Shown: positions 23,501 through 33,819 of the stretch, piece by piece
Layout: the number at the start of each line of letters is the position of its first letter
Position numbering within the stretch: position 1 is the stretch's first letter
Source: Azolla caroliniana
Lineage: Eukaryota > Polypodiophyta
Assembly (NCBI GenBank): GCA_043228905.1
Contig: JBHGNT010000008.1
Coordinates: 19,220,001 to 19,284,000 of the forward strand
Length of the DNA: 64,000 nt
Reading direction: 5' to 3'
Translations under genes and position numbers: made by a program
Notes under the pieces: model-generated
What the model saw: the letters and a program-made list of their open reading frames with translations, nothing else
What the model was told of the DNA's origin: nothing
Database searches by the model: none

Positions 23501-24059
23501 AAGCAAACACTTGAGATCGGGATTTCAGACCAGGCAACTATTTCACTAGATCAATGTATAAAATCAAAGAAGAATCTTGAAATATGTTTACCTGGTTCAC
23601 TGAGCAATCTCTGAGTTTCCTGGAAAAGGATAATAGGTAAGATTAAGGAAGAAAGAATTTACAAGCAAAACACCAGCATTAGGCACAAGAAAATGACATG
23701 AAAGAGAAGAATAATCTGCGATCAAGTACAGATGCAACGAGAACATCAAGTAGTAACAAGAAAGAAAATATTGACAGAAAAAGGAAAGATTTACCTTTCA
23801 ACAATAACATACACAAGCAGGAATGATCAATAGAGAACAAGAAAAGATGAGAGAAGAAAGGTTTGCCTTCGACCACAACAGTTACACAAAGCATCATCAA
23901 CACGAGCGAGAAAAGGAGCAGAAACGAACAGATTTTCCTTCGATCATAGCAGTCGTAAGAAAGTATCATCAACGCGAACAATGAAAAGGAACAGAGAAGG
24001 GAAAGGGGGGATGTGAATACCTTGATGATACGGCGAGGAAGATTGCTACTGGCAGACAT
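17546..24059 (-). CDS. UBC13: Ubiquitin-conjugating enzyme E2, UBC13 type (UBC35/36-like)
   Basis: Eight exons: 24021-24059, 23592-23619, 23384-23470, 19733-19791, 18140-18181, 17985-18058, 17798-17895 and 17546-17583. They total 465 nt and give 154 aa; Arabidopsis UBC35 is 153 aa. All phases close with GT-AG introns. The protein begins [19 protein letters not shown] and carries the E2 core [19 protein letters not shown], with catalytic Cys90 and the oxyanion Asn82. [20 protein letters not shown] is close to identical to plant UBC13. With a UEV (MMS2) partner this enzyme builds Lys63-linked ubiquitin chains in DNA-damage tolerance and signalling. The C-terminus reads LYATGV instead of the usual LYASGA. 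Intron 3 (19792-23383) is about 3.6 kb and carries a GGTT-rich element and two tandem arrays. A run of 20 C (coding strand) lies 26 nt before the ATG. Confidence 0.95.
20185..20955. mobile_element. GGTTCGGTT-rich element, copy C, in UBC13 intron 3
   Basis: Left part: CGGCTCAAACCGAACCGAAC; right part: repeated GGTTTGGTTTGGTTT words ending near GCCCATTGCTAACTG. Its middle is not the AT core of the other copies but a 24-bp tandem array. The ends are eroded, so membership in the same family rests on the repeated GGTT(C/T)GGTTT words and the overall layout. Confidence 0.45.
20480..20745. repeat. 24-bp tandem array (GACCAAATTTAT-type)
   Basis: About ten units of the form GATGACCAAATTTATGATAA plus GTAT, alternating with a variant carrying AACGACC and ATAATAAG. 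In the later part the alternation gives a 48-bp higher-order period. It lies inside copy C. The open frames on both strands here are by-products of a period divisible by three. Confidence 0.9.
20956..22750. other. Intronic filler of UBC13 intron 3
   Basis: Relatively less AT-rich DNA of probable transposon origin. Frames at 21747-22079, 22139-22444 (both -) and 22347-22634 (+) have no motif I recognise. No UBC13 exon is missing, so nothing here is needed for the gene model. Confidence 0.5.
22751..23305. repeat. Three tandem 185-bp units in UBC13 intron 3
   Basis: Units begin at 22751, 22936 and 23121 with CTCTATAGCGTACACAATAA, so the period is exactly 185 bp and the array exactly three units. 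Differences are few (for example CTGCCAAAATCTGCAGTC versus CAGCCAAAATCTGCATTC; GACCGCCGAGG versus GACCACCGAGG). The array ends about 80 bp before exon 3. It is a recent amplification with no coding capacity. Confidence 0.95.
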
Positions 24060-24084
24060 AGTTCTGAGCAGAGAGGCAGAGAGA

Positions 24085-24104
24085 GGGGGGGGGGGGGGGG
24101 GGGG
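24085..24104. repeat. G20 homopolymer in the UBC13 5' region
   Basis: Twenty consecutive G on the plus strand (C20 in the UBC13 sense strand), directly preceded by GAGAGG purine repeats, 26-45 nt upstream of the UBC13 ATG. A tract of this length is unstable and prone to quadruplex or i-motif folding; the exact length may be an assembly estimate. Confidence 0.85.
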
Positions 24105-24646
24105 TAGTAACTGTGATTAGGGTTTCTGGGGGAGGTAAATTAGGTTTAGGGTTTGCTTAGAAGACAATCTTCTGGTTCACACTCTCTCTGTGATATAATT
24201 TACTAAAGTCTCTCTCTCTCTTCATGTTTCTGTCTCTGTGATTTTATTTATTTATTACTTCAAACAAAAATATTAAATAAAAATTATTTATTAATATGTA
24301 CAAAAATACACTCTCATCCCCACTGAATAAAAGAGAGTGTGTGTGTGTGTGGTGTGTGTGTGTGTGTTTATTTCAACAAACAATGAGAGTAGTAGTACTT
24401 TTTGTAAATTCCGAGAATACCCCTCCCTCCTCCCCTTCTCACTTGGCAAGTTGGCCCTCATACCACCAATAACATAACATAACAGAACCTAACCTATCTT
24501 CATGCTTCTTCGGTAGCGGCCCGGCTCCATGGGTTTCGTATGTCTCACTTGTTGTCCTAGGCAAACTTAACATGAGGGAGAGAGAGAGAGAGCGATAATC
24601 ACCAGTATTGTAGAATCTCACTTGTTGTCCTAGGCAAACTTAACAC

Positions 24647-24686
<40 letters not shown>

Positions 24687-26159
24687 CTTACCAATGCAGA
24701 CCAGGTGGTCATGGGTTCAACCCCTACATTCCACCGTGGCATCTAGTGAATTAAGAGTATATGAAATATATAATAGATAGGTGAGGAGATTGGGTTTCGA
24801 ACGCAAAACACAGTGTGTAGTAGTGTTAACAACTTACCACCAGGGTAAGGTACTTACGAGAGGAAAAAAAAATAGGCTTACCAAAAATCCCCATAGAATC
24901 TTGCTCAAAACTGGCATATGCAACGTGCTGCTTTTGGTTCGCTTGATGCTCGAATTACGTGGAGTTTGAAGGCAACTATTCGACACTCAAAAAAGGTAGA
25001 TTTGGTATGAAAACTCGTTCTTTCCGTCAAAAACTTTTTTGTGAAGTTTCTGACGGAAATCATGTCCCCCCGCCCCTGAATTGCATGGGTTGTTAGGTGT
25101 GGCACGATGAAATAGGCCCTCCATGTAGCGGAACTCAATGATGAGGTACACAAAGGGGCTTTTGCTTTTTGTGAGGTATGTATGTATCTTGACATTTATT
25201 AGGCAAGAACAAATGTTTGAGGTTTTGCTCTATATTGACATAACTACAACAATTGGTACCGTCAATTCTCATGAGTTGTTGAGAGCATAACATGTTAGCA
25301 CAAACTAGTGTATATAGACCACATGATATCTGTTGAAGGTCATTAATTATAATGTGGATCGAATCATGGTGTTTTTCGTGACATGTCATGGGTTGAACTA
25401 TCGTGGTTGCATCTTCGACATTACTGAATAGTATTGCACTGAAGGTGTTGCAATTGTAGAGCTTATATGAAATAGCGTCAATATATTATTCACCCATGAG
25501 TGAAGATAGATAGCTCATTAGAACGGGGATTATACTAGGCTCTAGTCATAGAATGAACTTCATTTTGTGGTAAGAGATTAATCAAAGTCCAAGCGTTTTG
25601 CCCGAATAGCCATCCGACTAAGTTTGCATATGCATGCACATACATGCAAATGGGAATCTTATATTCACCGCATTCAAATGAGTATTTTACATCGATCAAC
25701 CTTTTTCTTTCTTCGATTCCATTCCACCATAACGATTGAAGAATTAATTGTTTAGTAGATTGATTGCACATGTCGACTATAATGATCGAACAATTACTCG
25801 TTGAGTATATTAGGATTAAGTCTGGCAATGCACATATTTCTATGGATAACTTATCCAATTGATAAAATTGGCGCCCAAATGGAGAGGTACAGTACGTGCC
25901 GAATTGAAGCAATATACAAGGAGGGTTTCCAATGGAATCAATGCAATGGAAGCGTCCTATTGCATGAAGTGATGTTATTCAAACGTCAGATTAACACACA
26001 CACACACACACAAGAAATGCACCCACCCATGGCTCTTACATACATTAACAAAAGTTATATAGATTAAGTTAAAGCAGGTCCTAATTAATACAAAAAACAA
26101 TTAGGGTAGGATATGTATATACATGTGTGCACACATACAAGAGATGTAGTAAGTTATAT
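24105..26159. other. Intergenic DNA with microsatellites
   Basis: The UBC13 promoter should lie at the left end. The stretch holds TG and GA microsatellites (about 24340-24367 and 24650-24685). A duplicated segment reading TCTCACTTGTTGTCCTAGGC occurs near 24541 and 24616. A pol III box-B-like GGGTTCAACCCC lies near 24715. A CA run sits at about 25993-26012. I see no gene. Confidence 0.5.
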
Positions 26160-26440
26160 AGTAGAGGTTTAGGATTTAGGGAGGGTTTAATGTTTAAGGT
26201 TTAGGGAAGGTTTAAGGTTTAGGATTTAGGGAAAGTTTAAGGTTTAGGGTTTAGGATTTAGGGAAGGTCTAAGGCCCAGGGTTTAGGGTTTTAAACATTA
26301 ATGTGTAGGGTTAGGGAAGGTTTAAGGTTCAGGGTTTAGGGAAGGTTTAGGGTTTTAAACTTTAATGTTTAGGGAAGATTTAGGGTTAGGGTTTAGGAAG
26401 GGTTTAGGGTTTAGGGTTTAGAGTGTTGAAGGTTTAGGGT
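26160..26440. repeat. Degenerate interstitial telomere repeat (TTTAGGG)
   Basis: About 280 bp of TTTAGGG and variants such as GGTTTAAGGTTTAGG, GGGAAGGTTTAGG and TTTTAAACATTAATG, all in one orientation. TTTAGGG is the canonical plant telomere unit. It could be a break-repair scar or an old end-fusion. The right edge runs into the 3' end of the bHLH gene. Confidence 0.9.
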
Positions 26441-29059
26441 TTCGGAGTCTCCCATCCCGTGCTTCATCACATGGTTGGTCTGCTTTGGTTGGGCGATGGT
26501 GGGACAGGATGCAGAGGTGAGGTGAGGCTCCTGCACATCGATGGTGGCCAGGCAAACGGAACGCCGCCATAGCCGCTCCTGCACCATCGCCGATCCGAGC
26601 AGCCCTTGAAGCAGTAGCAGCGCCTGCTCCTGCTCCTTCGATCTGTTGTCTGGAAGACGACCCGATCCAAGAAGCTCCGCCTGCTTCTGCTTCTGCTTCT
26701 TCTGAGATTGGCGATGGTGATGGAGGTAAAGGATCTGCGCTTGCAGGTAGCGGATGTAATGGCCTGCGGCCTGCAGGGCATGGGCCGTGTCCATCTTCGG
26801 CTTGGCTCCATCTACGCCAGGGATCAGCCTCCGCAGCTCCTCCATCCTAACCCTAATCCGCCTCCTCCTCTCTGCTGCCGCCCCTCCTCCTCCTATTCCT
26901 CTCACAATCCTTCCTCCTCCACCATTATCACCACATGATCTCCTGCTCCTGTCTTTATCGATCGGCATGAAGGAGCTATGGCGGAACAGCTGCATCGATG
27001 AAAGGCTTAACCTCCCCACATTCTCGAGCTCTCTGCGTGGTAGCCATGGCGGCAAAGAGGATGACTGTACAATCTCAGCATGATGATTCGACTTGTCATT
27101 CTTCTTCTGATCATCATCATCATCATCATCATCATCATTATAAACAGGAGGAGGTGGAGGAGGATCTGTCTGCTCCACTATCTTCTCCTTCTTTAGATCT
27201 GTATGCAGTATGGGTGATGGTAACAGGTTGCAGCAGAGGTTGCTCACAACTAGGCTAGTCGCCATGGCGGGCAGCACATAACTCTGATTCTGTATCCGCA
27301 TCTTCTTGGACGCATTCTCCTCCTCCTCCTCCTCCTCTTTCTCCTTATCCCTATGATTAGGATATGCATTAGTACGATTTGTGCCAGGATTAGTACGAAA
27401 AGAAGGATTATTAAAGAAATAATATCCTCTTCTAGTCTCATAATCATCATCAGCAGTAACAGTATGGCTAGGACGATGATTAGTCGCAGGATTAGCAGGA
27501 TGATAAGCATTAGCTGAACGATCAGTAGCATGATTAGAGTGAGCCGAGTGATTTGTCGCGGGATTAGCAGCATGATAAGCATTAGCTGAACGATCAGTAG
27601 CATGACTAGAGTGAGCCGAATGATTAGTCGGGGGAATTGCAGGATGATAGGCATTAGCTGAACGATCAGTAGCATGATTAGAGTGAGCCGAATGATTTGT
27701 CGCGAGATTAGCAGGATGATAAGCATTCGCTGAACGATTAGTTGCATGATTAGAGTGAGCAGAATGATTAGAGGATTGATTAGAGCCATATTGGTTAGTG
27801 TTATTAGTTTGGTAAGGACTGGTATAATTCATCGAAGCACCGATATTTTTGATCCGGCCATCATCATGATAATCAGGTTTAGGGTCACTATCATGGATGT
27901 AATCAAAGTAATGACGACGACGACGATTAACATCATCGTCATTATAATTCGTTTCTGCACTAATATCATTCTCTAATGTTTCCTCTTCCACGCCATAACC
28001 ATCTCCATCTTCTACGTTTTCTTCTTCATCATCATCAGAAGAGCTTTCAACCAGAGATGGCATTCTAACATGTTTTTCATGAGCAATGTTATGATAATTA
28101 CCACAGAAATCTTGACCATATATATTGCAATTAGCATGAGCATGGGCAACTAATAAGGTCTGTTCTACAAGAGGATTCATCATCATCTTGTTATTATTAG
28201 CATTCTGATTAGAATTGATAATACATTGTGGGAACAGATAACCATTCTCCTGCACCTGCACAGTCGACCAATTCTTCGTCAGCTCTAATGGCGACCCTGT
28301 ATTATGAGTCTGCGGCTTCTGTATATTGCCATGATGTTTATTGTGTGGTGTGGTCTCAGAAGCCTCATCATCAATTACCATTAAAGAATCTTCACCATAT
28401 ATTGAAGATGGATTAACGGAAGTATGGTTAGAACTAGGTTTCATGCCAAACACCATGGCAGAAAGCTCACATGAAGAATGATTAGCGGCATAACCTGCAG
28501 AATCAACAGGAGCCTGGTTCGGCATGCTCGTATCATTATAATGAGATGCTCTAATTGTTGTAGTAGTTAAAGTACTGTTATCGCAGATTTGATAACTGGT
28601 ACCGACTGTTGGGGCCGCCATACCTGAAATGTTGTCTACAGTAGTATTATGAGCTGAGAGATGATGATGGATGTGGTGGTGGTGATGATGGTGATGGTGA
28701 TGATGATCAGAAGAAGAAAAGGATGTAGAGAGATTAAGGAAGAATATTGAACTAAGATTAGTGGTAATGGAGTTGGCTGCTAGCAGAGGATTAGTGGTAT
28801 TCAGAGATGGAGATATTGGATATGGCGGCGAAGGATTACTTAGGGTTTCTGCAGGCACGCCGCAAGAAGTATGGATCAATGATCTGGAAAGAGAAGCATT
28901 ACAAACAACATCACCAAATGTCGGATTCGGATCTGCAGAAGCAGGAGGAGGAGAAGGAAGAAGAGATTGTGGTAGCTGTGGAGGTGCAGAGAATGGATCA
29001 AGCGCCATATCGTCGTCATGGTTCTTCTTGCAATGATCATGGTTAGGAGCTAATGCCAT
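26411..29059 (-). CDS. bHLH transcription factor, bHLH52/53-like, intronless
   Basis: A single 882-aa frame. The bHLH domain lies at about residues 730-775 (ERRRRIRVRMEELRRLIPG, a short loop, then MDTAHALQAAGHYIRYLQAQ). The TA-LQAA--Y--YLQAQ helix 2 and the later GLLGSAMVQERLW box resemble the Arabidopsis bHLH52/53 group, recalled from memory. The basic region lacks the usual His-x-x-x-Glu-x-x-x-Arg spacing, so E-box binding is uncertain; dimerisation residues are kept. The long N-terminus is low-complexity: a His run near residues 118-135, four 24-aa repeats at 431-526, and acidic, Glu and Asp runs further on. It is much larger than typical members of the group. The last codons (LNLQHSKP) and stop are written in telomere-like repeat, so the natural C-terminus may have been replaced. 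The start is the first ATG after the 5' GA-rich leader. Confidence 0.85.
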   Translation of the reverse strand: MALAPNHDHCKKNHDDDMALDPFSAPPQLPQSLLPSPPPASADPNPTFGDVVCNASLSRSLIHTSCGVPAETLSNPSPPYPISPSLNTTNPLLAANSITTNLSSIFFLNLSTSFSSSDHHHHHHHHHHHIHHHLSAHNTTVDNISGMAAPTVGTSYQICDNSTLTTTTIRASHYNDTSMPNQAPVDSAGYAANHSSCELSAMVFGMKPSSNHTSVNPSSIYGEDSLMVIDDEASETTPHNKHHGNIQKPQTHNTGSPLELTKNWSTVQVQENGYLFPQCIINSNQNANNNKMMMNPLVEQTLLVAHAHANCNIYGQDFCGNYHNIAHEKHVRMPSLVESSSDDDEEENVEDGDGYGVEEETLENDISAETNYNDDDVNRRRRHYFDYIHDSDPKPDYHDDGRIKNIGASMNYTSPYQTNNTNQYGSNQSSNHSAHSNHATNRSANAYHPANLATNHSAHSNHATDRSANAYHPAIPPTNHSAHSSHATDRSANAYHAANPATNHSAHSNHATDRSANAYHPANPATNHRPSHTVTADDDYETRRGYYFFNNPSFRTNPGTNRTNAYPNHRDKEKEEEEEEENASKKMRIQNQSYVLPAMATSLVVSNLCCNLLPSPILHTDLKKEKIVEQTDPPPPPPVYNDDDDDDDDDQKKNDKSNHHAEIVQSSSLPPWLPRRELENVGRLSLSSMQLFRHSSFMPIDKDRSRRSCGDNGGGGRIVRGIGGGGAAAERRRRIRVRMEELRRLIPGVDGAKPKMDTAHALQAAGHYIRYLQAQILYLHHHRQSQKKQKQKQAELLGSGRLPDNRSKEQEQALLLLQGLLGSAMVQERLWRRSVCLATIDVQEPHLTSASCPTIAQPKQTNHVMKHGMGDSETLNLQHSKP
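27482..27769 (-). repeat. In-frame 72-bp minisatellite within the bHLH gene
   Basis: Four units of 72 bp encode the 24-residue repeat starting NHSAHSNHATDRSANAYHP. They vary at a few positions (DRS or NRS; PANPAT, PANLAT, PAIPPT, AANPAT). Because 72 is divisible by three, copy number can change without breaking the frame. The repeat is rich in His, Asn, Ser and Ala and is probably disordered. Confidence 0.92.
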
Positions 29060-29762
29060 AGCTGCGAGAGAGAGAGAGCAAGGGGGGGGGAAGGGATCAG
29101 AACTCTGCTGTTTAAGAAAATGCAGAGGAGTGAGGATGAGAGAAGCAGAAGCAGGAGAGACATGGATGCTTCACTTCCAACTCTGAAGAAGAAGAAGAAG
29201 AAGAAAAACAGAGCAAAAAATGAAAATAAAAATTCAAAAAACACAGACAAATACATGACTTATATTTACACTTAATTTATTTATTTCAAGAAGAAGAAGA
29301 AAAACAGAGCAAAAAATGAAAGTAAAAAAATGAAAGAACATAGACAAATACATTTAAATATGTACTTATTTATTTATTTCATCTATATTTATCTTATACT
29401 TATTTATTTATTTCATCTATATTTATCTTATACTTATTTATTTATTTCATCTATATTTATCTTATACTTATTTATTTATTTCATCTATATATATTTAAAA
29501 ATAATAATAATACATGATATGAGTATGCAGTTGCATTTAGAATAATTTTATTTACTTATTTTTTCCTTTTATTTATAATCTAAAGAAAAAGAAAAGATTA
29601 GTAGTTGGCAGTTGCATTTAAAATAGATTTATAGTTACTTCATTTGTCATTTTATTTATAATTTTTGCATGATTAGTAGTTGCATTTAAAACATAGCCAA
29701 TCATTATCAATCCATCATCATTTCAATTAAGATTTGGATCTTATCATTGTATTGCTTGTGCG
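29060..29762. other. bHLH upstream region with TATTTA-type repeats
   Basis: A GA-rich leader with a short G run precedes the bHLH ATG, followed by (GAA)n. Four tandem units of about 32 bp lie at 29365-29490 (each with TTATTTATTTATTTCATC followed by TATATTTATCTTATAC). A pair of similar segments with AGTTGCATTTA follows at 29525-29700. No gene is seen. Confidence 0.6.
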
Positions 29763-30087
<325 letters not shown>

Positions 30088-33000
30088 CCTCTCGACCTAG
30101 ACATAGTTCGTTCCGATCGTTTAGTGCTCTTGTATCGTCTAGTATGTTTTATTTAATGAATTGGACAGATCTCTCGGCTTCTTTAAATTGTACAAATCTT
30201 GTCTTTTTCATTTAGTAATAATGTGAGCACACGGAGGTCTCGTCTTTGGTAGTATACATACATATATGTGTATTGCTACATGTATAATGGTGTGCATACA
30301 TGTGTTTATTTATACATGTGTATATACAAGCATGATATCTTCTATGTACCCACATGTGTATATATATTTAAAGTGTGAAACACACGTACACAAAAACATG
30401 CCTTTAAATGGCATTTTTGTACATCTTAAAACACACTCTAGATCTTGTTGGGCCATGATACATACATTTAATGTCACCTTAAAATTTTTGATTCATTATT
30501 AATCACCCATCCCATCATTCATTGTGCACACACACACACCCCATTGTCCTAGTGGCCTAGTAACGACTATATACATACATATATGTATATAGATATATAT
30601 ATTTCATTCAAAATTTTCACATACGTTTTGCAATGGGTCACCATCCTTGCCACTTTAAAAAACAAATCTATTTTGTGTGACACCCAAGCTCTCCAAGTGA
30701 TCTATGGAAACAAAAACACACTCGTATTTCTGCTTCAATTTTTAGCTGTCCTGAGGAGCGTTATCTCAATGTGAGGTTATGAAGCGTAGGAATTCCTTAT
30801 ATGTTTGAAGTTTTACGGATGTTGCTACTAGTAACACATATAGTGCAATGCAATGTAATTTAAAAGTAGAGGGATAAACTAAACACACCTTGTTGAAGTT
30901 GTTGCAACACCTACAATAATGGGCATGTGAATATAGCAAAGATGACTTAGTTATAGATGAAATGATGTTACTTCAGCTAGTCTTTAGCATACCTTATTTG
31001 AGTGCACTCATGGATTCAAGAGAAGGAACATAATGCACACACAATAATATCCATTGAGTGAACTCTGGAGGAGAACATGACATAGCCACCATCTGATAAT
31101 GTCTTATCATTTTGGATTCTTCACTCGAGAGAAGATGCCATAAGCCCCATGGTATCCATTGGGGTCGAAGAAAACATAGATTATCACAAGTAATTGAGTA
31201 TATTGATTTGACAAACATTTATCCATGAAATACAATATGACTAGATGTGGTAGAATCATGGTCACTACTACATGGTGAGTTTTTTGCTTCAAAGCTTTTA
31301 GGAAAGAAATCTGACTTGCATGTTTTATCATGTAATTAGAATTGACACGGGGACCTCCACGAATGACCAGCACACAAATGCTAAAAAAATGCTCCCATAA
31401 CCTACATCATTAGCCCACACTACAAAAGACCAACAACATTTGAAGTGCGAGCCAAATTTATTATGTATTATGGAATGTAAATGTAATTCTTTTTGCTTTT
31501 GGAATGGAAAAAGTCATTCTACAATGATTTGATTGATATTCTTTACCTATTGTAATTTGTGTTTCATTCTTTATTGGCGTATGGGTGGGTGGCCAATAAT
31601 TATAATAAGGGGCAATTCTTTCTTTGTTTAAATAACTCGCAACAAAACACTCATAACATTATATTCTCCACATATCACCCGAAAGGAAACTTTTCCTTAC
31701 TATATGCACTAGATTTTTATTGTCCCAAAGATAACTATGAGGCTTTTTTAATTTGAGTAATTAAAAACATTGTTATCTATTTTAATAGACATTGGACTAA
31801 CAACAACATTGTGAACATGTTGATATGGATACAAATAGAGGTCACGACATTAACGAAGAGATTTTGAGGGAAGTCATCAACCAAGCATTGTGCTCCAAGA
31901 AATATTAGAGCATGGGTTGGTCTTTTAGAGTGAATTTGTCAAATTTAAAATCCCTTTTAGAATCGTCCTTCAATGACTTCATGTTACCCAAGTATATTAT
32001 ATTTCTCCTAATCCTCCTTGAATGACTTTACATACTAGAAGTATACTATATTACTTTCACACCATTTCAATGTGAGGAGCAAAATCTTATATAGATTTGG
32101 GTGTGAAGTGATGTAGGCCACATAATTATAGTGTAGCTTATAACGGTTCTTGTCTACTCATCCAATATATGCTTGTAAGTATTACCAACACTTGCCTTTT
32201 GACCAGATCATGCCATCAAAGTTAGAAATATTGTTATTTAGGATTGAACCCAAATTGGTTATGTAATATATAAGTGTTTGTGCTTGATCTACCATGCCAT
32301 CAAATATACTCACGAGCTTGGTTCATGAGACTTTATCAAAAGCGTTGGACATGTTGGAGGTCTTTTGAAGGCATAAGTTTTAGTTGGTCTAAGTTTCCAA
32401 TCTTAAGTCCCTTTTTCTTTTGTATGTAACACTATTCCAAGAGCTAAAAGAAAGTTTTTTAGAAAAAAAAAGAAAAAAAGAGAGAGCTAAAAGAAAGTGT
32501 TGTCACGGGGAAATGATAGGAAAAAGTTGCACAATTTCACGTTAACTTGAACAAAGGTATGACCGTAGTTATCATTGACAATAGTGACATTTTTAAACAA
32601 TAAATATCACCAACTCCATTTACCCTTGCACACTCTTTATAGATTAAATAAAAGTTCTCTTTTCTCGATGGATTGGAAAAGTGAAGAAGGGAGATGATTT
32701 TGACTCCTCAATGGAATTATTAAAACAATGTTTACATGAGAGATACTAAAATTAGAAGCACTTTTTTATATTTGCATTCAATGGACTAATGTTGGTGTTG
32801 TGTAAAACACCCCTTTTTGATTGTCGGATTTATGGAAATAGTTTTGTGGAAGTGGCCAATATTTCTGATTCATGAATGCCCCATTATGAAGAATAAGGCA
32901 ATCAATTCTATGAGTATAACGTGAACATTATTGTTGTCATGGAGTGGGTCAAGGCTAGCATTCAAATGCTTGTACAAAAGTGCAAGGATCAATGCATGGA

Positions 33001-33819
33001 CCTTGGGCCATATAAATGTGTATAGGGTTTCCCCATCCACGACCTCTTAAATGTTAGGGATTAATTTTCACATTGCTATTAAAAAGCAAGTTAATTTGGA
33101 ACTTTTCTTTTCATTTATCGAGGTTATCATTTGAACCAAGAAGATGTTGGCCAAACACCCATTTTGCGTTACGATTTAGTGGCAATACTTTGATTTAAAA
33201 CACTTCACATTCAATATCCTTGCACACTACTACGTGAACAAGGGACACTTGTACATAAACATCTTAATAATTCTTTGAACGCGAGCTCCTTTACGTATAT
33301 TCTTGCACCAATGCAAAAGAGTAATAGATTAATTAAATTGGTTCTTAATGATAGTTTTATGCGAAAAAATTACGCTTAGGTTTAATTCTTTACTATGCAA
33401 TCAAGAATCAATCAAACCTCTCGTACACTAAAAGACCATTGGGTTTTTCCCCAATTAAATTTGACTTGAAGTCAAGAACCATGGATTTACATTTGAGAAA
33501 ACAAACAAGGGATCATGGATTCTTAGTCAAGAATCTTAAGACTTTAGTGAAGAACCATAGACTACAATGATTTGATTCTCATATAGTCGAGAATCATTGA
33601 CTCACATATAGTCAAGAGCCATTGATATATATGGTCACGCATAGTCGACTCTCATAAAGTCGAGGTTCAACGAATCTTATTTAGTCAAGATTCATCAACT
33701 CTATACAATCAAGCATCACTAGCTCTCATGTGTAGACAAGTAATTGCACAAATAGTGTGTGCTATGATCAATGTATTGAGACTTTGAAAAGGGCAATGTT
33801 TTTTGTGTTTTGTTTACTT
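30088..33819. other. 3.7 kb gene-less interval downstream of SPAG6
   Basis: AT-rich. Frames at 30994-31373 (-) and 31559-31756 (+) suggest old coding DNA, perhaps retrotransposon, but no family is recognisable. At 33420-33720 a degenerate repeat recurs about seven times (AGTCAAGAATC, AGTCGAGAATCATTGA, AGTCAAGAGCCATTGA and similar). The right end should include the SPAG6 3' UTR. Confidence 0.5.

Noticed and set aside
27250-27789. 179-codon frame with MLLIVQLMLIILL-like repeats resembling a membrane protein
   Set aside because: Shadow frame of the 72-bp minisatellite of the bHLH gene; the hydrophobic look comes from reading the repeat in the wrong frame.
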